The notes: generated from the sequence alone by a model not told the origin. A stretch of 7,482 bases of DNA from Lachnospiraceae bacterium (GCA_017960415.1 JAGCZE010000484.1:1-7482), one strand, 5' to 3'. Shown: positions 1 to 6,800, counted from the first letter of the stretch. A program made the numbers and translations.

Positions 1-92
1 AATGATATACCGTCCACCGCTTTCAGGACTCTGTTCTTATCAACCTCAAAAGTTTTAGTCAGCTCCTGTATATCAAATAAAATCTCGGACAT
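1..92 (-). CDS. Peptide ABC transporter ATP-binding protein, OppF/DppF type (5' end only)
   Basis: This is the second ATPase of the peptide importer, cut by the window edge after 30 codons. The protein begins MSEILFDIQELTKTFEVDKN and continues to a VLKAVDGIS segment. That is the usual first strand of OppF/DppF subunits ("...L.K.F......kAVdgvsf") just before the Walker A loop, which lies outside the window. An AAAGGA ribosome binding site lies just upstream of the ATG. The gene starts 59 bases after the preceding ATPase gene and is read in the same direction, so it is very probably the last or near-last cistron of the importer operon. The B-C-D-F order is the standard one. Assignment rests on a short N-terminus plus context. 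The substrate cannot be told from it. Confidence 0.85.
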   Translation of the reverse strand, partial: MSEILFDIQELTKTFEVDKNRVLKAVDGIS

Positions 93-151
93 CTTTCGTT
101 CCTTTCTGTTTTGATCTGCCGTGATCAAATTCCGGTCTTATCCGTCACATT

Positions 152-1177
152 TCATATATTGTCCAGTTTCTGTCTTGACAGCCTCGGCTGAGGGCATTCC
201 GGATCAAGCAGCCAGCATCTGCACATATGGTTTTCGGAAATGCCGGTCTCATCCGGCAGATGATCCTTGCATATCTGCATCGCGTATTTGCATCTGTCGG
301 CAAACGGGCATCCTTCAGGAGGCTTCACCAGATCCGGAGGCGTTCCCTCGATTGATTCGAGCTTCTTATCCTTCGGCTGTCCTCCCTTGGGTACCGAATC
401 AAGCAGTCCTTTCGTATAGGGATGTTCGTGCCGGTAGAAAATGTCTTCTACCGTTCCCGATTCCACCACCAGCCCGCCATACATTACAGCAACATTCTTT
501 GCTATGCTCGCAACCGCTCCCATGTCATGTGATATAATGATGATCGAAGTACCGTGCTGTTGCTGCATTTCCTTCATCAGCTCGATGATCTGGGCCTGTA
601 CCGTTACATCGAGCGCCGTAGTCGGCTCGTCCGCGATCAGTATCCTCGGTGAACATGCCATTGCCATCGCGATCATCACACGCTGCCTCTGTCCTCCCGA
701 AAACTCGTGGGGATATGCATTCATTCTGCGTTCCGGGTTGGGAAGCCTGACCATTTTCAGCAGCTCAACCGCCCGGTCAAAGGCTTCCTTGCGGGCTATC
801 TTCTTCCCGTCAGGAGTTTTCTCATGTTCACGCAATACTTCGATGATCTGGTTTCCGACAGTCATTGTCGGATTAAGTGAAGTCATCGGATCCTGAAATA
901 TCATGCTGATATCTTTTCCGCGTATCTCCTGCATCTGTCTGTCATTGAGTTCCAACAGGTTTTTTCCGTCCAGCAGTATCTCCCCGTCCTTATATTGCGT
1001 GATCGCCGGATCGTGCAGCTGTAAGATGCTCTGTGCGGTGACCGATTTACCACATCCCGATTCGCCCACAACAGCGAGTATCCCGTCGTCATCAAGTTTC
1101 AGGTTTATTCCGCGTACAGCCTGGACTTCACCGGAATATGTATGAAACGATACTTTCAACCCTTTGATCTCAAGCAT
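152..1177 (-). CDS. Peptide ABC transporter ATP-binding protein, OppD/DppD type
   Basis: This is the first of two cytoplasmic ATPases that power uptake through the membrane permeases. Counting from the chosen start (341 residues), the motifs seen are Walker A GESGCGKS (38-45), Q-loop Gln95 in FQDPMTSLNP, signature FSGGQRQR (159-166), Walker B ILIADEP with catalytic Glu184, and H-loop His217. The C-terminal Opp/Dpp tail carries CPFADRC, then Cys303 and HMCRCW: Cys290, 296, 303 and 321 fit the cysteine pattern that binds an iron-sulfur cluster in this subfamily. The reading frame is open to an ATG at 1219. The ATG at 1177 is preferred because MLEIKGLKVSF is the family N-terminus and GGAGGG lies about 10 bases before it. 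Upstream ATGs would fall in a repeated palindrome. Full length, with no sign of damage. Confidence 0.95.
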   Translation of the reverse strand: MLEIKGLKVSFHTYSGEVQAVRGINLKLDDDGILAVVGESGCGKSVTAQSILQLHDPAITQYKDGEILLDGKNLLELNDRQMQEIRGKDISMIFQDPMTSLNPTMTVGNQIIEVLREHEKTPDGKKIARKEAFDRAVELLKMVRLPNPERRMNAYPHEFSGGQRQRVMIAMAMACSPRILIADEPTTALDVTVQAQIIELMKEMQQQHGTSIIIISHDMGAVASIAKNVAVMYGGLVVESGTVEDIFYRHEHPYTKGLLDSVPKGGQPKDKKLESIEGTPPDLVKPPEGCPFADRCKYAMQICKDHLPDETGISENHMCRCWLLDPECPQPRLSRQKLDNI

Positions 1178-1198
1178 TTTATTATTACCCTCCATGCC

Positions 1199-1221
1199 GA
1201 AAGTGCAATACACTTTCAAAC
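1199..1221 (-). repeat. 23-nt palindromic repeat, copy 1 (before the OppD-type gene)
   Basis: Read on the minus strand, this is an inverted repeat with arms GAAAGTG / CACTTTC around a 5-base centre, preceded by GTTT. It matches the core of the palindrome at 7177-7203 in 21 of 23 positions, and both copies face the same way relative to the next gene. It sits between the permease C and ATPase D genes, about 20 bases before the ATPase start codon and just ahead of its ribosome binding site. It could be an operator, an RNA hairpin affecting ATPase translation, or a dispersed intergenic repeat. The sequence does not decide between these. Confidence 0.6.
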
Positions 1222-1275
1222 TTAAGTTCTGTCTCCAAACTGATTATCAGGCCTCCGGCCCGTGAACAGTATCAT

Positions 1276-2214
1276 CTATCTTCTCATCTTCGGATCAAGA
1301 GCGTCCCGCAGGCCGTCACCGAGCAGATTGAACGCAAGCATTGATAATGCGAACAATACCGCCGGGGCAAAGAACAGCCACAGGGTTGCCGGAAACTGGC
1401 TTGCGCCGAACTGGAGCATGTTGCCCCAGCTTGCTTCCGGAACCGAAATACCGAGTCCGAGATAACTCATTCCGGCTTCCGCTGCAATGGCGCCCGGAAT
1501 GCTCATTGTGTAATTTACAATGATAGGACCTACAGTGTTGGGCAGAAGATGGTTAAACAGTATCTCTCTTTTGCCGGCTCCCAGAACCTTCGCAGCAACT
1601 GCGTACTCATTTTCGCGAAGCGAAAGTATCTGGCCCCTGACCAGCCTTGCAAGCCCGATCCATCCGGTAACCGTAAGCGAAAGGATCAGCGTTCCCATGC
1701 CTCTTTTCAGCACTGTTAGCATCAGGATCATTACGAGTGTCTGCGGTACGCTCATGAGTACATCAATGATGCGCATCATAATATTGTCGGCCTTTCCGCC
1801 GAGGAAACCCGCGATACCGCCGTAAATGATACCGACCACAAGATTGATCGTTTCTGCCGCGAATCCTATGAACAGTGAAATCCTGGTTCCGCGTATCAGC
1901 CTTGTCAGTACATCCCTTCCAAGCTCGTCGGTACCAAGAAGATGCTTGAGTGACGGAGCCTGCAGTGTATTTAAGAGATCCTGTTTCTCATAATCCGGGA
2001 AGATGAGTGGTCCGAATACCGCCACAAGTATCAGGAACAAAATGAATCCGAGCGAAACCATTGCCACCTTGTTCTGCTTGAGGGTCCGGATAACTCCCTG
2101 TGCGTAGGACATCGATTCCCTGTGTATCTTCTGGCTTGCCGCGATGTCCCTCTGAACCCTTGTAAAATCTTTTTTAAAACTGACCGTTTCCTTTGCGGTC
2201 GTAACTGCTGCCAT
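1276..2214 (-). CDS. Peptide ABC transporter permease, OppC/DppC type
   Basis: This is one of the two inner-membrane channel subunits of the peptide importer. The 312-residue protein has a cytoplasmic N-terminus of about 50 residues, then a first membrane segment (52-72). Next come the OppC-family box HLLGTDELGRDVLTRLIRGT (91-110) and several further hydrophobic segments. The EAA loop that docks on the ATPases reads EYAVAAKVLGAGKREILFNH (203-222), with LLPN following. The C-terminus GDGLRDALDPKMRR is the normal family ending. The ATG at 2214 has GGAGG about 10 bases upstream. It lies between the permease B gene (112-base gap with a short direct repeat) and ATPase D (98-base gap), all in one direction. 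Family assignment is secure; dipeptide, oligopeptide or glutathione substrate cannot be told apart here. Confidence 0.95.
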   Translation of the reverse strand: MAAVTTAKETVSFKKDFTRVQRDIAASQKIHRESMSYAQGVIRTLKQNKVAMVSLGFILFLILVAVFGPLIFPDYEKQDLLNTLQAPSLKHLLGTDELGRDVLTRLIRGTRISLFIGFAAETINLVVGIIYGGIAGFLGGKADNIMMRIIDVLMSVPQTLVMILMLTVLKRGMGTLILSLTVTGWIGLARLVRGQILSLRENEYAVAAKVLGAGKREILFNHLLPNTVGPIIVNYTMSIPGAIAAEAGMSYLGLGISVPEASWGNMLQFGASQFPATLWLFFAPAVLFALSMLAFNLLGDGLRDALDPKMRR

Positions 2215-2263
2215 ATGCCCTTAACCTCCATACCCGGTTCATCTTTTTTCAGGAACCGACCGT

Positions 2264-2323
2264 CTAATCTGCGTTCCAGGTCCATACCTCATTTTATCAG
2301 CCTTATCTGCATTCCCGGTCCAT
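2264..2323 (-). repeat. Imperfect direct repeat in the permease B-C intergenic gap
   Basis: Two 22-base units, 2264-2285 and 2302-2323, are 38 bases apart and match in 19 of 22 positions. On the minus strand they read ATGGACCTGGAACGCAGATT and ATGGACCGGGAATGCAGATA. Each starts with an ATG, but the frames close quickly or run into the permease gene without a suitable ribosome binding site, so they are not taken as genes. This looks like a small local duplication in a spacer. Confidence 0.5.
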
Positions 2324-2326
2324 GTT

Positions 2327-3286
2327 TTATTTGGTCAGCCTTACCCTCGGATCGATCACGCAATACATGATATCCACGAGCAGCATGCTCGCTACGATAA
2401 AGATGGAATAGAATACCGTCAGCCCCATGGTCATTGTGTAATCCCTTGCCGTAATGCTGTTTACCAGATATTTGCCGAGACCCGGGATTGCGAACTGGCT
2501 CTCGATGATATATGACCCGGTAACAACGCCTCCTATCATGCGCCCGAGCACGGTCACTACCGGCATCAGAGCGTTTCTGACCTCATGCTTCCAGATTATC
2601 GCGGTTGTTGAATTACCTTTGCTCTTGGCTGTTTTTTCGTAATCCTGATCGATCACATCCAGCATCGAGGTTCTCATCAGCCTCGCCAATCCCGCAACAG
2701 TTCCCATTCCGAGTACAAAACTCGGTATGATCGTATATCTGAAGCTCTCCCATCTGGCTATCGGAAATAACTGAAAGTCCGTATGGAACACCGTTTTCAC
2801 AAATCCGGAAACACCGAGTCCGAAGATCGTCTGAAATACCGTTCCCAGTACAAAGCTGGGTACCGATATGCCTATGATCGCAACTACCGTAGAAACATGA
2901 TCTACCGCTTTACCTCTGTGCATCGCCGCTGCAATACCCAGCAGGATTCCGGCAGTCGCTCCGAAGATCAGGGCTCGCAGTCCAAGGTCGGCAGAAACCG
3001 GAAATGCTGTCATGATTATCTCGCTTACGCTTCTGTAGCCGTTCGACATCGAAACGCCGAAATCACCGCGAAATACATTGACGACATATCTGACATACTG
3101 CTTGTACAGAGGCTGGTCCAGCCCGTAGCGCTCCATCAGGACTTCGAGAGTCTCCGCGGATATCGTATCATTACCGGTACTGAAGGGTGTGCCCGGTATA
3201 GCATGCATCATGAAGAACGTTATCGTCATTACCACGAAGATCGTTACCAGAGCAAGCAGGATTCTCTTAATGATATATTTTCGCAT
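2327..3286 (-). CDS. Peptide ABC transporter permease, OppB/DppB type
   Basis: This is the partner channel subunit of the importer. With the chosen start it has 319 residues and opens with the family N-terminus MRKYIIKRILLALVTIFVVM (first membrane segment). MHAIPGTPF (27-35) and the GLDQPLYKQYVRYV region (55-68) follow, both typical of OppB/DppB. Later hydrophobic segments lie near 104-121, 132-155, 187-201, 246-262 and 285-308. The EAA loop DYEKTAKSKGNSTTAIIWKH (215-234) continues EVRNALMP. The C-terminus DPRVRLTK is the usual DPRxR ending. The frame extends to an ATG at 3313, but only the ATG at 3286 has a ribosome binding site (GAGGA, about 7 bases away) and gives the normal N-terminus. 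It follows the binding-protein gene across a hairpin-rich 259-base gap. Confidence 0.95.
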   Translation of the reverse strand: MRKYIIKRILLALVTIFVVMTITFFMMHAIPGTPFSTGNDTISAETLEVLMERYGLDQPLYKQYVRYVVNVFRGDFGVSMSNGYRSVSEIIMTAFPVSADLGLRALIFGATAGILLGIAAAMHRGKAVDHVSTVVAIIGISVPSFVLGTVFQTIFGLGVSGFVKTVFHTDFQLFPIARWESFRYTIIPSFVLGMGTVAGLARLMRTSMLDVIDQDYEKTAKSKGNSTTAIIWKHEVRNALMPVVTVLGRMIGGVVTGSYIIESQFAIPGLGKYLVNSITARDYTMTMGLTVFYSIFIVASMLLVDIMYCVIDPRVRLTK

Positions 3287-3352
3287 GGCTTTTTCCTCAT
3301 CAGTAATCATCATCGGGTAGGAGGCTGAAGCCCCTGCTCGATGCTCTTAGTC

Positions 3353-3377
3353 ATCTTGCGGCCAAATTTCGCAAGAT
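3353..3377 (-). promoter_or_regulatory. Hairpin upstream of the permease B gene
   Basis: A perfect 8-bp inverted repeat, ATCTTGCG / CGCAAGAT, encloses a 9-base loop. It is framed by a second, outer inverted repeat CTGCTC (3334-3339) / GAGCAG (3391-3396). Without a T-run it is not a terminator. It is the last of four hairpins between the binding-protein and permease genes and probably folds in the operon mRNA. Confidence 0.5.
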
Positions 3378-3397
3378 AACCGTTCGCTCGGAGCAGT

Positions 3398-3420
3398 TTC
3401 CTGAAAGCAAGCTTTCGGAA
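3398..3420 (-). promoter_or_regulatory. Hairpin in the binding protein-permease gap
   Basis: This is a near-perfect palindrome: TTCC, a one-base bulge, GAAAGC, two central bases, GCTTTC, GGAA. As RNA the two central bases would need neighbouring pairs to open to make a loop. It has no U-tract. It is the third of four stem-forming stretches after the binding-protein gene in transcription order. Confidence 0.4.
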
Positions 3421-3445
3421 CTTCCCCTCGCTTATCGCACAAATC

Positions 3446-3489
3446 AGAAAACGGAACTTTATGCTTTTTTGCACTCGGTTCCGTTTTCT
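3446..3489 (-). terminator. Terminator-like hairpin after the binding-protein gene (probable attenuator)
   Basis: A perfect 12-bp inverted repeat, AGAAAACGGAAC / GTTCCGTTTTCT, encloses a 20-base loop. The G+C core with A-run on one side and T-run on the other (TTTTCTGATTTG on the minus strand, TTTTCTTT on the plus strand) makes it look like a weak, possibly two-way, terminator. Its place, about 57 bases after the binding-protein stop, fits partial termination or 3'-end protection. That would yield more binding protein than permease, a common arrangement in ABC importers. Strong full termination is unlikely because the permease genes follow without an obvious promoter. Confidence 0.5.
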
Positions 3490-3491
3490 TT

Positions 3492-3522
3492 GGTAAATGA
3501 CCCTCGCATCAAGTCACTTACC
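3492..3522 (-). promoter_or_regulatory. Hairpin just downstream of the binding-protein stop codon
   Basis: On the minus strand GGTAAGTGAC pairs with GTCATTTACC: nine Watson-Crick pairs and one G-U, with an 11-base loop. It starts 24 bases past the binding-protein stop and is directly followed by the terminator-like hairpin. Together they could block 3' exonucleases and stabilise the binding-protein message. Confidence 0.5.
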
Positions 3523-3545
3523 GGAGGATGATATGCAATGTTTTA

Positions 3546-5231
3546 TCACTTAACATCAGCAAAATAGATATCCAGATACGGTACGACCGCTCTTCTCAAA
3601 ACGCCTTCGATCCGGTTCGAAACTGCGTAATACTGGCCGGTATAATACAGGGGTGTGATGCCCTCTTCTTCAAGCAGTATGCCCTCTGCCTTGCCGAGGA
3701 GCCTGATCCTTTCGGTAAGGTCAGTGCTGTAGGTTGCGTCGTGATATGCTTCGTTGAACTGTTCATTGATGAACAATGCCGGATTGGCCGATGCGTTGCG
3801 CTCATATCCTCCGAGGAAGTTCGTAGCATCATCCCAGTCAGCGCCCCAGCTCTGGAGGGTTATATCGAATTCAAATGCGTTTCTTCTGGTTCTGAACGCG
3901 CTGCTATCTGTGGTCTCAACTTCCACCTTTATTCCGAGATTGTCCTGAAGTAGCTGCTGAAGTGCACCGGATACCGCAATGAATTCATCGGTATTGCTGG
4001 AAAGGATGCTTACCTTAATGTCCGAAGGAGATGAAAGTCCAAGCTCCTGCAGACCCTGATTTAAGAGTTCCTTTGCCTTGTCCACATTATATGAATACTC
4101 AAGATTATTACCTACGATCTCACGGAATGTTTTACTTCCGTCACCCGCAAGGCCTACCGGAATGAATCCGTCTGCGGTCGATCCTACATGAAGTACACCG
4201 TTTACGATACCGTCACGATCGATTGCCGATGATATCGCCTGTCTGATATGCTTGTTCTTCAGGAATTCATTGGTCAGATTGTAGTTAAGATATGCGGTAC
4301 GGCCGTTATTATAAGTCTGTGCCTTAAAGCCCGCACTCTCGATAGCGGACAGTCTCTGGTAAGCGAAATCAACCACATCGAGCTCGCCGTTAAGGAACAG
4401 ATTGACCTGTGTTGCCTGGTTCGGGATTACATATACATTGACCTGATCGATCTTGATATTGTCTTTGTTCCAGTAATAAGGGTTTTTCTTGAATATGAGC
4501 AGATTGTCATGCTCCCAGGAGTCAATGTAGAAAGGACCGTTGCTGAGGGAATACTGAGCTTCTGTACCTACATTTTCAACTCCGACCTTCTGAGAAAACT
4601 CACGGTCGTATCCGAAATGCATCGGATGTGTGATCAGATACGGAAAATATGTTACAGGATAAGCAAGCTCAAATACCAGAGTCTTTTCATCAATTGCTTT
4701 TACACCAAGTTCCGATACATCCTTTTCCTTGGTATAAATCTCGCGTGCATTTTTGATCTCATACAGGAAATCCGCAAAGCTCAGCTGTGCCGTTCCGTCG
4801 AGCATCGCACCGATCGCGTATACCCAGTCATCCGCGGTCACGGGCTCGCCGTTGTTCCAGCCGCTCTCTCTTAAGTGGAAGGTCCACTGTGTATAATCAT
4901 CATTGTGCTCATAGCTTTCTGCCAGGCCTCCTACCAGGACACCGTCACCGTATCTCGTAAGTCCTTCGCGGAGCAGTCCGTTTGTTGCCATCAGGCTGTC
5001 ACCGATCGCATCGAATGTAAACGAAGGGTCCGAACTGATTGCGATCTTCACGATCTTTTCACCGTCGTCTGTTTCCCCTCCTGCATTTTTAGGATCTGTT
5101 GTTACCGCATTTGCAGTGCTTCCGCCCTTGCCTGTAGTTGAGCAGCCTGTAAGCGATGCAAGTACGAACAGTACCGCAAATGCGAGTGCCAGGCTTCTTC
5201 TGAATATATTATTACGATTTATTCTTTTCAT
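3546..5231 (-). CDS. Oligopeptide-binding lipoprotein (ABC transporter, SBP_bac_5 family)
   Basis: This is the extracellular substrate-binding protein of the importer, anchored in the membrane by a lipid. The 561-residue product has a basic N-terminus, a hydrophobic core (12-27) and a lipobox ending LTGC, with Cys30 as the lipidated residue. A Ser/Thr/Gly-rich linker follows. Family boxes seen are WNNGEPVTADDWVYAI (125-140), GPFYIDSWE (232-240) with KKNPYYW after it, IRQAISSAIDRD (329-340) and WGADWDDATNFL (462-473). The length fits OppA/DppA-type proteins. The ATG at 5231 has GAGGAG 9 bases upstream. It starts 67 bases after the reductase-like gene with no clear terminator or strong promoter between, so the two are probably co-transcribed. 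The ligand is unknown; the leader upstream of the operon points to cysteine-containing peptides or glutathione, which is inference. Confidence 0.95.
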   Translation of the reverse strand: MKRINRNNIFRRSLALAFAVLFVLASLTGCSTTGKGGSTANAVTTDPKNAGGETDDGEKIVKIAISSDPSFTFDAIGDSLMATNGLLREGLTRYGDGVLVGGLAESYEHNDDYTQWTFHLRESGWNNGEPVTADDWVYAIGAMLDGTAQLSFADFLYEIKNAREIYTKEKDVSELGVKAIDEKTLVFELAYPVTYFPYLITHPMHFGYDREFSQKVGVENVGTEAQYSLSNGPFYIDSWEHDNLLIFKKNPYYWNKDNIKIDQVNVYVIPNQATQVNLFLNGELDVVDFAYQRLSAIESAGFKAQTYNNGRTAYLNYNLTNEFLKNKHIRQAISSAIDRDGIVNGVLHVGSTADGFIPVGLAGDGSKTFREIVGNNLEYSYNVDKAKELLNQGLQELGLSSPSDIKVSILSSNTDEFIAVSGALQQLLQDNLGIKVEVETTDSSAFRTRRNAFEFDITLQSWGADWDDATNFLGGYERNASANPALFINEQFNEAYHDATYSTDLTERIRLLGKAEGILLEEEGITPLYYTGQYYAVSNRIEGVLRRAVVPYLDIYFADVK

Positions 5232-5298
5232 GATCTTTTTCTCCTCTTTCCTTATCTATACCAATTTTACTTTTTATTTTTCTTTGGTTCTCCGCAAT

Positions 5299-6534
5299 TT
5301 ATTTCTCATTTTTCAACAATCCCTTGAGAGGATTTACCGTAACGTCGAAATCCGGTCTGTAGTTCGTAGGTTCCCTGTCCTCCCATGAAGGTGAATTCCA
5401 GATCGTCTTCGATATTTCCGACTGGTAATCCTCGGGAGTTTCATCTGCCGGATGCTTCAGGAACAGATTTTCCGGATCGTCCGAAAGCTTCGCTCTTTCA
5501 TGATCGGTCTTCCACAGTTCCTCGAAAGGTATCAGAGGCACTATCCTCTCCTCGTATCCCTTGAAGAATCCGCCTTTACCGCCAATGCCTCTTCCTTCCC
5601 TGAAGAAGGTATACTTCGCAAATGTAGGTATCGAATACAGCTCCCTGATATATCCCCAGATGTTCTTATATTCGGTAATCCTCTTCTTCATAGGACCTAT
5701 CGACCTGAAATATCCGGTTTCCCATCTTACTAATGATACATAAGCCCTGATATCCGAATCGGTAATGTAATCACCGAAGATGAAACGGTTGGTCTCAAGT
5801 CTCTTGTCCAGCTTTTCAAGCGAATCAAAGAAATCCTCGTAGCCTTCATTGTAGGCTTCCCACGAAACACCGAATGCCATGCGGTAATGTCCGTTGTTGA
5901 TATGAGGGAAGAGCCAGTCATTGAATTCATCGATCTCTTTTCTGTATTTTTTCGGGTAAAGATCGGGAGCATCCACAGGCTGGAAGGCTCTGAACTGAAC
6001 CTCAATATAGTTTGAAAGACGGTGATAATCGTTGTTGACCGCTTTCTTTTCCTTTACATCAACAAATGTAGGTGTAGTTGCGCGTCCCTTGTATTCGGGA
6101 TTTGCATTCTTATAGAATTCCGAAAGGAAATGAACTCCGGTGATGGGATCCTTAAAGTCCTTCTGATCCGAGAAACCGTGGCCGTATTTGTTGGTCTCTC
6201 CGGAATGACTCGTGGTCTGATCGGCTATTACATCCTGCAATCCCAGCAAGTCTCTTGCAATGACCGGTCTGTTCGACCAGTTGCAGCCGTGTGCCCAATA
6301 TATCGCGAAGCGGTTGGCTTCCGCCTTATGCTCGCCTTCCTTTTCTCCGAAGGGTACGATGAATGAATTGGGCTGTCTTACAAATACGCCTCTTTCATTG
6401 GTCTCATCCCTCTGCTCGTTGGGACGGGGTGCAAGTCCTCCGGCCTCTGCCGCGAACTGCTCTGCAAGTTCATCCGTATAATCTGTCTTTATCTTCTCTC
6501 TCTTTGAAAAATCCAATGTGCAGCTGTTTGACAT
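5299..6534 (-). CDS. Glutathionyl-hydroquinone reductase-like protein (Xi-class glutathione transferase, YqjG/ECM4 family)
   Basis: The family reduces glutathionyl-hydroquinones with glutathione in the cytoplasm through a catalytic cysteine. The 411-residue protein shows its order of features. A thioredoxin-like domain has FAIYWAHGCNWSNRP (76-90), where Cys84 takes the catalytic position, then LLGLQDVI, TTPTFVD (153-159) and VNNDYHRLSNYI (166-177). An all-helical domain follows with DLYPKKYRKEIDEFNDWLFP (191-210), INNGHYRMAFG (212-222), DYITDSDIRAYVSLVRW (255-271) and NIWGYIRELYSIP (291-303). Oddities: the usual C-P-W-A active site reads C-N-W-S, and about 100 residues follow the last family helix, making it longer than typical members (about 320-370). 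The ATG at 6534 has GAGGAG 8 bases upstream. It is the first full-size gene behind the attenuator. Family is confident; its substrate and whether glutathione is the natural thiol are not. Confidence 0.85.
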   Translation of the reverse strand: MSNSCTLDFSKREKIKTDYTDELAEQFAAEAGGLAPRPNEQRDETNERGVFVRQPNSFIVPFGEKEGEHKAEANRFAIYWAHGCNWSNRPVIARDLLGLQDVIADQTTSHSGETNKYGHGFSDQKDFKDPITGVHFLSEFYKNANPEYKGRATTPTFVDVKEKKAVNNDYHRLSNYIEVQFRAFQPVDAPDLYPKKYRKEIDEFNDWLFPHINNGHYRMAFGVSWEAYNEGYEDFFDSLEKLDKRLETNRFIFGDYITDSDIRAYVSLVRWETGYFRSIGPMKKRITEYKNIWGYIRELYSIPTFAKYTFFREGRGIGGKGGFFKGYEERIVPLIPFEELWKTDHERAKLSDDPENLFLKHPADETPEDYQSEISKTIWNSPSWEDREPTNYRPDFDVTVNPLKGLLKNEK

Positions 6535-6675
6535 ATCTTATTCTCCTCTCGCCTTTTTCCTTTTTATGTTTTCATGCTCTTTATTTATATGTTCCTTTGT
6601 TTATTTCCTTATTTACTATCCTTTTCCTGTTTTTTTATATCCTCCTGCTGAAGATTGCTTTATTGTTACGCTCAC
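6535..6675 (-). promoter_or_regulatory. Purine-rich mRNA leader between attenuator and first structural gene
   Basis: Between the attenuator and the reductase-like start codon the transcript is almost all purine: 91 of the 110 bases from 6541 to 6650 are A or G on the minus strand. It carries repeated GGA/AAGG blocks, including an AGGAGG near 6640 that is not followed by a usable ATG. The last block, GAGGAG 8 bases before the ATG at 6534, is the real ribosome binding site. No hairpin is evident, so the stretch is likely single-stranded. Confidence 0.5.
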
Positions 6676-6702
6676 CTTCCGGGCAAAAGAAAAATCCGGA
6701 AG
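6676..6702 (-). promoter_or_regulatory. Alternative hairpin spanning the terminator's 3' arm and U-tract
   Basis: On the minus strand CTTCCGG (the 3' arm of the terminator) can instead pair with CCGGAAG made just after the U-tract, placing that U-tract in a 13-base loop. This pairing is available only in transcripts that have read through the terminator. It may stabilise the readthrough message or its 5' boundary. Confidence 0.4.
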
Positions 6703-6717
6703 CTTATCTCTCCCGGA
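6685..6717 (-). terminator. Intrinsic terminator of the cysteine leader (attenuator stem 3:4)
   Basis: On the minus strand TCCGGGAG pairs with CTTCCGGA (seven Watson-Crick pairs and one G-U) around a 7-base loop AGATAAG, directly followed by TTTTTCTTTT. It lies 26 bases beyond the leader-peptide stop codon and about 150 bases before the reductase-like start. It is therefore a regulated terminator inside a leader rather than an end-of-gene terminator. Its 5' arm shares bases 6713-6717 with the antiterminator. Confidence 0.85.
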
Positions 6718-6800
6718 CAAATGGCTTACGGTTCAGACCGTTTTATGATATAAAAGTGCACGGCAACAAGTGCCTACACCCTGCCATCTTACTTGTCCGG
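6713..6800 (-). promoter_or_regulatory. Antiterminator pairing (attenuator stem 2:3)
   Basis: On the minus strand CCGGACAA (6800-6793, in codons 18-21 of the leader peptide) is perfectly complementary to TTGTCCGG (6720-6713). With a G-U and one more A-T pair the helix reaches 10 bp. It takes five bases of the terminator's 5' arm, so the two folds exclude each other. The ACAAGT part of the first strand can also pair with ACTTGT at codons 8-9 (6832-6827), the region of the first Cys codon. This gives the 1:2 fold that would leave the terminator free when the leader is untranslated. Confidence 0.75.
6728..6741 (-). other. Small hairpin directly after the leader-peptide stop codon
   Basis: ACGGT / ACCGT arms around a 4-base loop start one base after the leader-peptide stop codon and end five bases before the antiterminator strand. 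It may stack on the antiterminator helix or slow the polymerase. Short, so only moderately supported. Confidence 0.4.

Noticed and set aside
1178..1219. Longer N-terminus of the ATPase D gene from ATGs at 1219 or 1195
   Set aside because: The added residues have no family match, neither ATG has a good ribosome binding site, and the 1219 start would lie within the repeated palindrome.
2783..3328. A 181-codon plus-strand open frame opposite permease B
   Set aside because: The opposite strand encodes a complete OppB-type permease; the plus-strand product has no domain pattern and a composition typical of a shadow frame.
4248..4874. A 208-codon plus-strand open frame opposite the binding-protein gene
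   Set aside because: It lies wholly antisense to a gene with clear family motifs and a signal peptide, has no recognisable protein features and no convincing ribosome binding site.
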